64,000 nt of DNA from Cocos nucifera (taxonomy: Eukaryota; Streptophyta; Magnoliopsida; Arecales; Arecaceae), in contig QRFJ01004177.1 of the NCBI GenBank assembly GCA_006176705.1, forward strand, positions 18,615-82,614, read 5' to 3'. Position 1 is the first letter of the stretch. Each line of letters opens with the position of its first letter. Of the stretch, positions 11,654 through 21,840 are shown one piece after another. The translations under genes were made by a program, and so were the position numbers. The notes beneath the pieces were generated by a model that saw only the letters and a program-made list of their open reading frames with translations, made no database searches and was not told where the DNA came from.

Positions 11654-11935
11654 ATAATAACAGTCTTTTCAAAACTAAGTCTAAACCAGATGGTAATCGA
11701 AGAGGGTATGTTCCCACGGCTACTGCAGCAACTCTTGCTCCATTACCGATGCGTAGGATCATGTCTCCATCCCTCAGCCTCCTGCTATCCTCAAGACCCT
11801 GCATAGAAGTGCACAGATGAGCACTAGAACCAGAGTCAAGCACCCAACTGGATGCAGAAGAAACCGTAAGGTTAGACTCAATAACGAGCATACCTCCAGA
11901 AGGACCTTCCTTCTTGTTCTTCAGGGTGGCCAGGT
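11640..11935 (-). pseudogene. copia aspartic protease, element H
   Basis: Cuts the gag-pol polyprotein. The active-site motif SWVLDSGSSAHLC is intact, followed by GDMILRIGNGARVAAVAVG. It lies between the gag zinc knuckle and the pre-integrase domain, the normal copia order. An extra C near 11670 breaks the link to the integrase frame. Confidence 0.87.
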
Positions 11936-12356
11936 AAGTAGGGCAGTTCCGCTTCCAATGGCCGTCGCTGTTGCAATGGAAACACTTTCCTTTGCCATCG
12001 GCCTTTCTTCTTCGGTTCTGCCTTCTTCTTCTTTGATCCTTCCACCTTTTGCTTTTTCACAGACTTCTTTTTCTTTCCATAAGACTTTCTTTTGGAAGAA
12101 GTCCGTTCCATAGCAAGAACTGAGCCTTTAGAACCTTTCATAGAAAGCTCAGCGGTAACCAGCATATTCATTAACTCGGCCAAGGAATTTTGAAGTTTAT
12201 GCATGTGGTAATTCATGATGAATTGCCCATATGCATCAGTCAAGGATTGCAGAATAATATCGTTCTGCAGATCCAAGTCCAACTTCACACCGAGCTTCTC
12301 AAGCTCTTCCATGTCCTTGATCATTGTCAGACAGTGATCTTGGACTGACTGCCCAT
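11936..12356 (-). pseudogene. copia gag C-terminal half, element H
   Basis: Nucleocapsid part of gag. The minus strand gives CLTMIKDMEELEKLGVKLDL, a Lys-rich stretch (KKKKSVKKQKVEGSKKKKAE) and a CCHC zinc knuckle of the form CFHCNSDGHWKRNC near 11945-11990. The zinc knuckle is out of frame with the Lys-rich part. The N-terminal half of gag is missing because the sequence leaves gag at about 12357 and enters the disordered patch. Confidence 0.82.
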
Positions 12357-13605
12357 CAGAGTTCTTAGGGCACATATACTCTAAGCACATCTCTACTGTC
12401 CTAAAAGCCCAATTGGCTACAAGTCCTACCCATCTTCTTAAGGTGGCTTTGATCTTCATTGCCGCCAATGCTTTGTAAGTGCCGGTCTGCCACATTATCT
12501 GTGGAGTTCAACCCTCTGACCTCCGAACGTAACCCTTCCTCGATGTAGTATATGGATGAGTTGTAGCCTGATCATGTGTCTTGGATTTTTGGTGAGACTT
12601 CGCTCCTTAGCTAGGGTATGCCAGCCATTGTTGTCGTATACAGAGGAATGGCCCTGTGCATTACTTCAATTTTTGTAGCAAACTTCTTTGTCCAGAAATC
12701 TTCCTTTCGTAGCCTCTAATGCAGCGATATATTCTGCTCCTATGGTGGAAATTCTACTATCACATTTCTTGACACCTCTTTCAGCTGACAGCAACCACCA
12801 TAAGCATAAACAGACTCCTAGAATGTCGACATTTCGATCGACTCATAACGGACATTGGAAATCGAGTTCTGTGATCCCTGGACTTGGGTTCTCCATTACA
12901 AGATAACACATACCCATTAGTTCTTCTCAAGTACTTAAGGATACATTTCACAGAAACCAGTGTTCTTCATCTGGATTTGACCTGATATCTACTTGTGACA
13001 CTCACACATTGGACTATATCAGGTCTGTGACATAGCATGGCATACATGAGGCTCCTATTGCAGAAGCATAAGGGATTCTTGCTCATGCGTTCTATTTCCT
13101 CAGGTTGTGCTAGGCACATCTTCTGAAAGATGAATACCATGTCTGAAGGTATAATCCCCTCTTTAGAGTTTTCCATTACTAACCTCTTTAGACTTCTATG
13201 TACATCTTCTGTGAAAGTCCTAGCATCCTTTCGGTCTATCCTATAGATCTTAATTCCTAGAATAAAGGATGCTTCACCTAGTCTTTCATGGAGAATTCCT
13301 TGGACAATCAATATTTGACTTTGTCATCATGGGAAATCATTCCCAATAAGAGGATGTCATCCACGTACAATACGAGGAAGACAACAGTGCTCCCACTGAT
13401 TTTGAAGACACACGGTTCCTCTCATTTTGATGAACTAAAAATGTTTTGACACCATCATGAAATTGGGTGTTCCGGCTCCTAAGATGCTTGTCTTAAGCCA
13501 TATAATTGGCTCTTTGCAAGCCTATCAAACTCTTGATGATCAGCTAATCATTGGAATTGAAATTCTACGCGGTGTCCATATGAATCTCTTCCTCAGAATC
13601 GACTC
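12357..13605. other. Disordered patch: noisy second copy of LTR end, RNase H and RT
   Basis: The sequence switches abruptly from gag to a degraded copy of the LTR end plus pol 3' region (the equivalent of about 8740-9970), then abruptly into the middle of an LTR. Compared with 8740-9970 it has a one-base gain or loss every 10-25 bases. Element order requires the 5' half of gag, the leader, the primer site and about 560 bp of LTR here, roughly 2.8 kb. I treat it as probable gap-filling or misassembly, not a gene. A fragment at 12967-13311 still shows RT/RNase H motifs such as GEASFILGIKIYR. Confidence 0.7.
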
Positions 13606-15322
13606 GCGGATGCGGTCTTATTTATAGACTAAGCGTGATCCAACTCCTCTTCTTCCCAACCAATCATAACTCTTTGTGAAATCAGATCTAAATCTGATTG
13701 GTGGGAATAGAGTCCCCTGGATTCCTCCTTAGATGGCACCTAAGATCAGTCAAAGTTGGTTCTTAGGAGAACTCTAATCGGAATCCAAAAAGGAGATGGA
13801 GTCCCTATCCAACAGGGACTCCTGGGCGCCTCCAGCTTGGGCACACGCCAAGGGTGGCATGCGCCCTTCTCCTTGCTAGGTTCTGGTAGAGGGACAAGCC
13901 CCCACCAGCCCTCCAATAGGTGCGTGACATATGGACAGAAGTCAAAGTATCAATGGTCAACGATTGACCAGTCAAAGGTTAACTTTTGACCAAAGTCAAA
14001 GGATGAGAAATGGCAGGTGACCAAAAATGGCAGATAATGTCTGACAAAATAGGAAAATCTTTTCTGACTTAGATAAGCTCCAGTTAGAGCAAATGAAGGC
14101 CTCTGATCGAGCACAAACTCCTTTGGCTCAGTCAGGACAACTATTTATGATAGTAAAAGAAGAACGTTAGGTTCAATCGAGTGCTAGCACGATTTTCTTG
14201 AACCTAATTGAATCTCATTCAGATCAATTGAACTAGATTAGTTCAATTGATGATCACCAGATTCAAACCCTTGTTTGTGTGACCCAGTTAGGTTCAGTTC
14301 TGTATGGTAATGGGATATGTCATGATCTCTATCATTGACATCATCGAAACTCCTTTCGATGGATCAGGACTCTTCTGATTCGAACAGCTAGAATGATCGA
14401 TCATCTAAATCATTCTAATTGCTCCCAAAATCTACCAGTGACACCTAGCAGTATATGGTGGCAACCCATCAGAGCTGAATGCGAACCTCTTGGTGCAGCT
14501 ACCTGTGTGATTAAGTTCTTTTATCTTGAGCCCCGATCAGATTAGGATTAAGGTGAACTCGTCAAACCCTAGTCTCTGTCATATGATGTAATCATTCGAT
14601 TTCAAGTCCGATGTGAAAAGCTAAATAGAAATACTTTCTATTATTTTACTCTGCCATGGCCATGGACTTCTGGACTTGATTCTCATGATCATCATAGGGC
14701 TGCTTCTCTACCACCGAGGTAGATAGATTCCATCTTGATGCTATCCAGTTCCTACAATGAACATGCTATAGCCAATATACACCTCAGGATTTCGAATGGC
14801 TAGGAGATCGAGTAATGGTGTAGTCAAACTATAACACCCTCAAGGTAAACTATCGATGCACCTCAGGTCAAAGAACCAGACACACTACTGCAGCATCGAG
14901 TCAGTCATTGACGAGAAGGTAGACTTTCTAATGACTACTCGAGGTGGTCACGCTCAGTGCCCTCATTCTCTAATGAGTACCTATACTCTCGCTCTGGTGT
15001 CTCCACACCGTAGACTCAAGACTCATCCACTAAAGAAAAGTGATTATACACCAATCTTCTAGATCAATCACCATCCTCATGATGATCCACTGGTCGAAAG
15101 CATTTATGAGTTAATAATAATTATTCATGTCTTAAATTTTCAACTCTTGAAAATATGAATTATCATTACCATTAACTCAAAGGATGTGTCATAGACACTA
15201 AATACACATATGTGATAGAAAATAACCCATGTTATTGATTATAGTCAAAATTATAATTTTGCCCCTAGAGGTGTATTACAAGTGTCAGCCAATTCTAGCT
15301 TCTAGGATACATATATCTAACA
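13606..15322 (-). repeat. 5' LTR of copia element H, 5'-truncated in plus coordinates
   Basis: Begins just before the TATA box (13619-13626) and runs to AACA at 15322. The R/U5 part that should precede it (about 560 bp) is absent. The W-box cluster is at about 13941-14000, the hairpin at 14223-14251 and the 71-bp inverted repeat at 15108-15178. The GGAAG target duplication follows. Confidence 0.85.
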
Positions 15323-16661
15323 GGAAGACCTTAGACTTAATCTTTTCTGAGGAAGAATTGATTTAGGTCTCATTAAACTAGACTTATCATAGTCATAATA
15401 ATTATGACTAACCTAGTGGCATGGGTTAGCTCAGATTATTGACCACTTCAAATTAGAACAGAGTCGACAAATATGGTCAGGTAAGTAAGATCGGCGGAAG
15501 GGATATGCTATTAACTCGTACAAGAACGCATTCAGGTCGAGTAGCTCCCAATTAAAAATCAGTCGGTCATATGTGCCAAACTTACCTTAGACATCAAATT
15601 GTTGAGCCAGAATTAATTGGGTTAGCCTACAATCCAGACTCTAACCTCTGAGCCTAATAAGGTCTTGCTTGATCGTGACTCAATCTTGACCCAGACTTAA
15701 TCCTATTAGGCTGGTCAATTTAAGCATTGTTGATCCCATCTAACCAACTCTTGATTCGGTTTGATCAACCGCTTAGACCTAATTGAGCTACCCAAGCCCG
15801 AACCCAGTATTATGAATATGTCTTAGATCTAAAATTCTCAATTTTAGACCTAATTAATATTCCATAATCTTAATTTTTAATTAAGTAGGGTTCATAAACA
15901 AAATATGCACAATAAATCCTAGGATTTCAGGATCTAGGGTTTTGCAGAAAGTAAGTTTTGGATTTCTGATTAAGGATGAACGTGCAGCACCCCTACACGT
16001 CATAAGAACACCCCATCAGATGGAAGGAGAGGGCCTTTAAACCCTTCTTCATTCTTATGATCGGACGGCCAAGAGGAACGCCTTAATCAGGAACATGTAA
16101 TACTACAAAATAGTTTTAGATCTATATCATATATCTCATATACAGATTAGATCTAATCATGGCATATTTTGCATACATCTCATGTATCGAATCATGCATA
16201 TTTTTAGATCTAAATTATCTCATAATAATCTAAAAAATTAGATTTAAATTGATCTAATCAAAATAAATTCTAATCTAGATAACTTATGTAGAACTATTCT
16301 ACAACTAGTCTAGACATGCATCAATCATATCTCATATGATGTTTAAAATTAAATAATTTTTATTTACTATTTTTTAGATATTATTATAATAATTATAATA
16401 TCAAAAAATAAAAATAAATAGATCTAAAATATGATTTAATCAAATTAAATTATAAACATGCAAGACTATTCTATAGAACTATTCTATTTTAGAACTAGTC
16501 ATGCATATTTTCTAATCTTAGATCCAAATTATTTAATTTTAATTTTTTTCTAATTTTAGATCTGATCACATCTCATGTGACATTTAAAATCATTTATTTT
16601 CTAATTAGAATAAATTTAAAATCAGATCTAAATACTTTAGAACCTTGGCTCTGATATCAAT
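15323..16661 (-). other. Leader (5' UTR) of copia element C with tRNA-iMet primer site
   Basis: Continuation of the leader begun at 6088. It matches 35395-36744 of element E. It is strongly AT-rich toward the primer site and has no ORF. The minus strand adjacent to the 5' LTR reads TGATATCAGAGCCAAGG (16643-16659), a two-mismatch version of the initiator-Met primer site TGGTATCAGAGCCATGG. Confidence 0.82.
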
Positions 16662-17238
16662 TGAAGGAAAATCCTGATTTTCTAGATCAGGTTCGTTCAG
16701 ATCTGATCGGATCAAGAGATATATTTTAAAATTTTTTTTCTTTAATTCAGATCAGATCTGGAATATTTTATATCTAATTTTTATTATTTTAATAATTAAA
16801 ATAAAATCTAGATAAGTTAAATTAAATTTAATTTACCTTGATGTAGGATAATCTTATTATTCGTTGATGATCCTGTAAGCAGCGAAAGGTTCTGGATCAA
16901 GCCACGCAAGTGCCTGGCCTCTACCGTTATCCACTCAAGTTGGATCTAGAGATCCTCTTCTTCTCTATCATATCTCCAAAAATCAGATCTGGATCTAATT
17001 TGGAGAATCTTCAAAACACCTTTCGAAGATGTGCAGTTGTCCTTTGCAGCAGCGCAGCCTTCTAGCTTTCTGTCGCCTTTCTCTCGTCTGGATTGCACCA
17101 ACTTGGATCCCAAACTCCTTTGGGTGTGGAGAGGAGAGGGAGAAGATGGACTTAGCATGGAGGAGGAGAGGAGAGGTAGCCTTGGGGCATGGGATTTTCA
17201 ATTGATTTCAGATACTCCTTGAGTTGGGCGCAGGGTCT

Positions 17239-17246
17239 TATTTATA
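17239..17246 (-). promoter_or_regulatory. LTR TATA box (copia family), representative copy
   Basis: Reads TATAAATA on the minus strand. Transcription would start about 30 nt further left. The same box lies at 4093-4100, 7047-7054, 13619-13626, 29410-29417, 37311-37318, 47648-47655 and 56189-56196, and on the plus strand at 59370-59377 in element G. Confidence 0.7.
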
Positions 17247-17561
17247 GACTATGCGTGATCCAACTCCTCTTCTTCCCAACCAATCACAACCCTTTGTAAA
17301 ATCAGATCTAAATCTGATTGATGAGAATAGAGTCCCTTGGATTCCTCCTTAGATGGTGCCTAAGATCAGTCAAACTTGGTTCTTAGGAAGAAGTCTAATT
17401 GGAATCCAAAAAGGAGATGGAGTCCCTGTCCAACAGGGACTCCTGGGCGCCTCCAGCTTGGGCACACGCCAAGGGTGGCGTGCGCCCTCCTCCTTGCCAG
17501 GTTCTGGCAGGGGGACAAGCCCCCACCAGCTCTCCAATAGGTGCGTGACACATGGATAGAA

Positions 17562-17621
17562 GTCAAAGTGTCAATGGTCAACATTTGACCAGTCAAAGGT
17601 CAACTTTTGACCAAAGTCAAA
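17562..17621 (-). promoter_or_regulatory. W-box cluster in copia U3, representative copy
   Basis: Eight TTGAC/GTCAA cores fall within 60 bp, several as the full W-box TTGACC/GGTCAA bound by WRKY factors, some in inverted pairs. It lies about 320 bp upstream of the TATA box. Equivalents: 4411-4471, 7364-7431, 13941-14000, 29727-29793, 37626-37692, 47962-48029 and 56502-56570. The older elements D (39342-39362) and G (59013-59045) keep about three. WRKY control is inferred, by analogy with stress-induced tobacco copia elements. Confidence 0.55.
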
Positions 17622-17845
17622 GGACGAGAAATGGCAGGTGACCAAAAATGGCAGGTATTGTCTTACAAAATAAGACAACCCTTTTCTAACTTGGACAAGC
17701 TCCAGTCAGACCAAGTGAAGGCCTCTTGATCGAGCACAAACTCCTTTGGCTCAGTCAGGATAACTATTTATGATAGTAAAAGAAGAACGTTAGGTTCAAT
17801 CGAGTGCTAGCACGATTTTCTTGAACCTAATTGAATCTCATTCAG

Positions 17846-17874
17846 ATCAATTGAACTAGATCAGTTCAATTGAT
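17846..17874. repeat. 29-bp perfect hairpin in copia U3
   Basis: Arms ATCAATTGAACT and AGTTCAATTGAT are perfect 12-bp inverted repeats around a 5-nt loop. The same hairpin is at 4695-4723, 7656-7684, 14223-14251, 30018-30046, 37915-37943 and 48252-48280. Element D (39606-39634) has one arm mismatch. Nearby are a perfect 12-bp palindrome ATGATCGATCAT and the pair CATCGAAA/TTTCGATG. Confidence 0.8.
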
Positions 17875-18730
17875 GATCACCAGATTCAAACCCTTGTTTG
17901 TGTGACCCAGTTAGGTTCAGTTCTGTATGGTAATGGGATATGTCATGATCTCTATCATCGACATCATCGAAACTCCTTTCGATGGATCAGAACTCTTCTG
18001 ATTCGAACAGCTAGAATGATCGATCATCTAAATCATTCTAATTGCTCCCAAAATCCACCAGTGACACCTAGCAGTATATGGTGGCAACCCATCAGAGCTG
18101 AATGCGAACCTCTTGGTATAGCTACCTATGTGATTAAGTTCTTCTATCTTGAGCCCCGATCAGATTAAGGTTTAAGTGAACTCATCAAACCCTAGTCTCT
18201 GCCATATGATGTAATCATTCGATTCAAGTTCGATGTGAAAACCTAAATAGAAACTCTTTCTATTATTTCACTCTGTCATGGCCATGGGCTTCTGGACTTG
18301 ATTCTCATGATCATCATAGAGCTGCTCCTCTACCACCGAGGTAGATAGATTCCATCTTGATGCAATCCAGTTCCTACAATGAACATGTCATAGCCAACAT
18401 GCACCTCAGAATTTCGTATGGCTAGGAGATCGAGTTGCGGTGTAGTCAAACTATAACACCATCAAGGTGAACTGTCGATGCACCTCAGGTCAAAGAACCA
18501 GACACACCACTGCAGCATCGAGTCAGTCATTGATGAGAAGGTAGGCTTCCTAATGGCTACTCGAGGTGGTCATGCTCAGTGCCCTCATTCTCTAATGAGT
18601 ACCTATACTCTCTCTCCGGTGTCTCCACACCATAGACTCAAGACTCATCTACTAAAGAGAAGCGATTGTATACCAACCTTTCGAATCAATCACCATCCTC
18701 GTGATGATCCTATGGTTGGAAGCATTTTAT

Positions 18731-18801
18731 GAGTTAATAATGATTATTCATGTCTTAAATTTTCAACTCTTGAAAATATGAATTATCATTACCATTAACT
18801 C
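18731..18801. repeat. 71-bp nested inverted repeat near the outer end of copia U3
   Basis: Outer arms GAGTTAAT...ATTCAT pair with ATGAATTATCATTACCATTAACTC-type sequence, with a 2-base bulge and a mismatch. An inner perfect 8-bp pair, ATTTTCAA and TTGAAAAT, closes on CTC. The unit is exactly 71 bp at 5580, 8545, 15108, 30905, 38800, 40490 and 49137, and in inverse orientation at 46956-47026. Confidence 0.8.
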
Positions 18802-18945
18802 AAAAGATGTATCACAGATACTAAATACACATATGTGATAGAAAATAACCCATTTTATTGATAATAGTCAAAATTATAATTTTACCCCTAGAAGTGTATT
18901 ACAAGTGTTAGCCAATTCTGGCTTCTAAGGCACATATATCTAACA

Positions 18946-19520
18946 CACATTAGGGCCGTTGTTGGGGCCTCTCTCCTTCTCTCGTCTAAAATGAATGAGA
19001 TCTTCGACTTTGCTCATGTTAGGATGAGGTTCTCCTCTTGTTCCTAACAGACTGTAGGGGTACATTAGGTTCATTGTCAGGACCTCTTCTCTCGTCTCGT
19101 CTAAAATGAATGAAGTCTTCAACTTTGCTCATATTAGGATGAGATTCTTCTCCTATTCCTAACAGACTGTAGGGGCATATTAGGGCCATTGTTAGGATCT
19201 CTCCCCTCATCTCGTCTAAAATGAACGAGGCCTTCGACTTTGCTCACGTTAGGATGAGGTTCTCCTCTTATTTCTAATGGATTGTAGGGGCACATTAGGG
19301 CTGTTGTTAGGGCCTCTCCCCTCATCTTGTCTAAAATGAATGAGGCCTTTGACTTTGCTCACGTTAGGACGAGGTTCTTCTTCTGTTCCTAATGTGACCA
19401 TAGGGGCACATTAGAACCATTGTCAGGATCTCTCCCCTCCTCTCATCTAAAATGAATGAGGCCTTGGACTTTGCTCATATTAGGATGAGGTTCTCCTCCT
19501 ATTCCTAACGTGGCCATATT
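18946..19520. repeat. 115-bp tandem array of the Tat 3' region
   Basis: The landmark ACTTTGCTCA occurs at 19007, 19122, 19237, 19352 and 19468, giving spacings of 115, 115, 115 and 116 bp. Monomers share ATTAGGATGAGGTTCTCCTC and TCGTCTAAAATGAATGA blocks. Short minus-strand ORFs here are repeats of one another, not genes. Such arrays between pol and the 3' LTR are known in Tat elements and can seed satellites. The array is about six units once the part at 3418-3519 is added. Confidence 0.92.
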
Positions 19521-19630
19521 TATCGTGAGATTAAGTTTGAGGGGTAGTCCTCCTTTATTATTGGTATACAACAAAGATTTGGATGTTGAAGTAGGAGATT
19601 TTCATTATAATCAAATCATTGATAATATAT
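19521..19630. other. Spacer between the tandem array and the integrase end; nothing seen
   Basis: Short AT-rich sequence that follows the integrase C-terminus on the minus strand. I see no motif in it. Confidence 0.5.
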
Positions 19631-20720
19631 TCATAGATTTTCTGAATTCCATGATCGAGGTAGGTCTGCCCCCTTGAGTTCCTTCAAGTAGTACGTTCTG
19701 GGTCGGACGACTTTCGTGACATCGTAGGGTCCTTTCCAATTTGAGGCAAGCTTCTCTTGGCTCTGAGACTGAGAGATGGTGGCTCGCCGAAGCACTAAGT
19801 CCCCCACTCTGAATATTTTATCTCTGACTCTGGAGTTATAGTATCGGGCCATCCTTCACCTGTAGGCCGCCATTCGAACTTGGACTTTCTCTCTTTTTTC
19901 TTCTAATAGATTGAGGTTGGCTCTGAGGTTTTGCTAGTTATGCTGCTCATTGAAAGCCGCTACTCACACCGATGGAAGCTTAAATTCGATCGAGAAGACT
20001 GTCTCTACTCCAAAAGCTAAGGCAAATGGTATTTCTTCAGTCAACAGCCTTTGGATAGTGCGGTATGCCCACAGAACATAATAAAGTTCATCCATCTAGG
20101 CTCCTCTTACTTTTTTGAGTCTTATCTTGATGCCTTGCAATAGGATCCGGTTGGTCACTTCAGCTTCCCCATTTGCCTGTGGATGGGCTATGGACATAAA
20201 GTGGTGGGAGATATTCAGACCTTCGCAGAACTCGACGAATCTTGCCCTGATAAATTATCGGCCATTGTCTGTTATGATAGTTCGGGGCAGTCCAAATCTA
20301 CAGATGATCGATTTTCAGATGAAGTCCTACATCTTGGCTTCAGTAATCTTTGCCAGTGGTTCAGCCTCAATCCATTTAGTGAAATAGTTGATGGAGACTA
20401 GGAGAAACTTTTGTTGCCTAGATGCCATTGGGAAGGGTCCAAGGATATCCATTCTCCACTGCATAAATGGCCAAGGAGCACTAAATGGGGCAAGTTCGAT
20501 GGTTGGTTGCCTTTGGACATTCACGTTCCTTTGGTAGCGGTCACATCTCCTAATGTAATCAACACAATCACCATGCATAGTCGGCCAGTAATATCCTTAT
20601 CAGAGCAACTTATGAGATAGAAATTTGGTACCCAGATGGCTTCCATAAATTCCCTCGTGCACTTTTCATAGTGCAATTGACCTTAGAGGATCGGAGGCAC
20701 CTTAATAATGGCAGGGAATA
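19631..20720 (-). pseudogene. Tat integrase, copy A
   Basis: Inserts element DNA. On the minus strand: HGDCVDYIRRCDRYQ (end of the zinc domain), QWRMDILGPFP (first catalytic Asp), INYFTKWIEAEPLA, a TDNGR...FI segment near 20255 (second catalytic Asp) and QANGEAEVTNR near 20175 (catalytic Glu). It ends with a C-terminal ARYYNSRV...VGDLVLR...WKGPYDV...WNSENL module at 19852-19631. All three catalytic residues survive, but the domain is broken by stops, one of them inside the TDNGR motif where Gln is expected. Confidence 0.87.
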
Positions 20721-20874
20721 CGATCTTTTATATAACATATTCTCATAAAGAACATACCGGGAGGCTTGGTTTCTCAACTTTTGAGCCTCTTTTGGGTCAC
20801 GAGGAAGAACCCCATCCTTAAGATAAGTGGTCAGTGGGTCAATTCAGCAGGGCTCCTAGTCGACCTACATGATA

Positions 20875-21371
20875 GGTTACGGTTCCTCTATGCATGGGCA
20901 TTTCAATGTCTCATAATAAACTTCTTTGGGAAGCTTGTTAGGAGCTAGGGTGGCTAGCTTGGAAAGAAGGTCAGCCCTAGCATTTTCCGCTCTTGGGATT
21001 TGTCGAATGCTAAAGCTGCCAAAGGCTGGGATCAAGCTCTTCACCTTCTTGAGATATTTTATCATGCTCTCTTTTCAGGCTTCATAACTATCATTGACCT
21101 GCCCCACCACCAATTGGAAGTCACTGTAAACCTGAAGTCGATTAGCTCCTAATTCTTTGGCTATCCTGAGCCCGACTATTAGGGCCTCATATTCCACCCC
21201 ATTGTTTATCGTCAAAAATTCAAAATGCAGCGCATACTCCATGATGATCCCTTTCGAATTGATCAGGATCAGCCTAGCACCTACTTTGGAAGTGTTGGAG
21301 GAGCCATCAATGTACAAGGCCCAAAAATCTTCAAGAAGGTCCATTCTTTCTTTAGAGGAGCTTGGGTGCAA
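20875..21371 (-). pseudogene. Archaeal-type RNase H (second RNase H) of the Tat element
   Basis: The hallmark extra domain between the RT-linked RNase H and integrase. The minus strand gives LYIDGSSNTSKVGARLIL (catalytic Asp), NNGVEYEALIVGLRIAKELG (catalytic Glu), LQVYSDFQLVVGQV (catalytic Asp), a stop near 21075, then IRQIPRAENARADLLSKLA. In known Tat elements this aRNH was acquired in addition to the original domain. Catalytic residues look retained and one stop splits the frame, so it is better preserved than the RT next to it. Confidence 0.87.
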
Positions 21372-21539
21372 CCATGAAATGTTGGTTTCATTTTGATGCT
21401 CGACATCATCTGGGATGGTACATTCAACTATGAAATTGGTCAGTGCCTGAGCCTTGATTGCTGGCCAAGGTCGATAGTTGATATCAAACTCTATTAATTC
21501 AATGGCCCATTTTGCAATTCTTCTAAAAGCATCTGTTTG

Positions 21540-21840
21540 ATGAGGATCGCTCTGATCGGCTAGTCAGTGAGGAGCGCTATAGCATGTCCCTGAAAGTAAG
21601 GTCGAAGTCTTCTTGCTGCATTCAGAAGAGCGTAAGTCAATTTTTCAAACTTTGTATACCTAGTCTCAGCATCTCTTAAGATCCAGCTTATGTAGTAGAC
21701 TGGTCGTTGCACTTTCATCTCTTCTTTGATCAGGACTGCTGCTAGCGCCGTAGGGGAGACTGCAAGGTAGAGAAATAGCATCTCTCTAGATTTAGGTTTG
21801 GCTAGTAGGGGGTGAGCCGAGGTAGTTCTTGAGCTCGTCG
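21540..21840 (-). pseudogene. RT-linked RNase H of the Tat element
   Basis: The minus strand shows LYLAVSPTALAAVLIKEE, RPVYYISWILRDAETRYTKFEKL and ALLNAARRLRPYFQGH, the usual Ty3/gypsy connection/RNase H block that follows RT. In-frame stops occur upstream near 21790-21800 and in the stretch left of 21560 leading to the aRNH. Confidence 0.83.

Larger units (their letters stand above)
6475..15322 (-). mobile_element. Ty1/copia element H, nested in the leader of element C
   Basis: Starts TGAAGG at 6475, ends AACA at 15322, flanked by a perfect GGAAG duplication (6470-6474 and 15323-15327). It contains a full 3' LTR (6475-8760), then pol and gag on the minus strand down to about 12356. A disordered patch (12357-13605) replaces the 5' half of gag, the leader, the primer site and the start of the 5' LTR. 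The rest of the 5' LTR ends at 15322. Its sequence is very close to element E, so it is a recent insertion, but its reading frames are broken by many single-base indels. Confidence 0.88.
3520..18945 (-). mobile_element. Ty1/copia element C (internally deleted), carrying nested element H
   Basis: Bounded by TGAAGG at 3520 and TAACA at 18945, flanked by an imperfect 5-bp target duplication: CATAT (3515-3519) and CACAT (18946-18950). It consists of a 3' LTR (3520-5777), a remnant of RNase H, leader sequence, the nested element H (6475-15322), the rest of the leader, a primer site and the 5' LTR (16662-18945). Everything from RT to gag is missing, so without H it is a roughly 6.6-kb non-autonomous derivative. 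Whether the deletion came before or after insertion cannot be told from one copy. Confidence 0.9.
16662..18945 (-). repeat. 5' LTR of copia element C
   Basis: The LTR is 2284 bp, with TGAAGG at 16662 and TAACA at 18945. On the minus strand U3 is about 1.7 kb, followed by a TATAAATA box (17239-17246), then R/U5 of about 0.58 kb. It contains the W-box cluster, the 29-bp hairpin and the 71-bp inverted repeat listed separately. Confidence 0.9.

Noticed and set aside
18940..19325. Three overlapping minus-strand ORFs of about 60 codons that look alike
   Set aside because: They are translations of consecutive 115-bp tandem repeat units.
18946..19520. CRISPR-like reading of the regular repeats
   Set aside because: Units are 115 bp with no unique spacers, in plant retrotransposon sequence; it is a simple tandem array.
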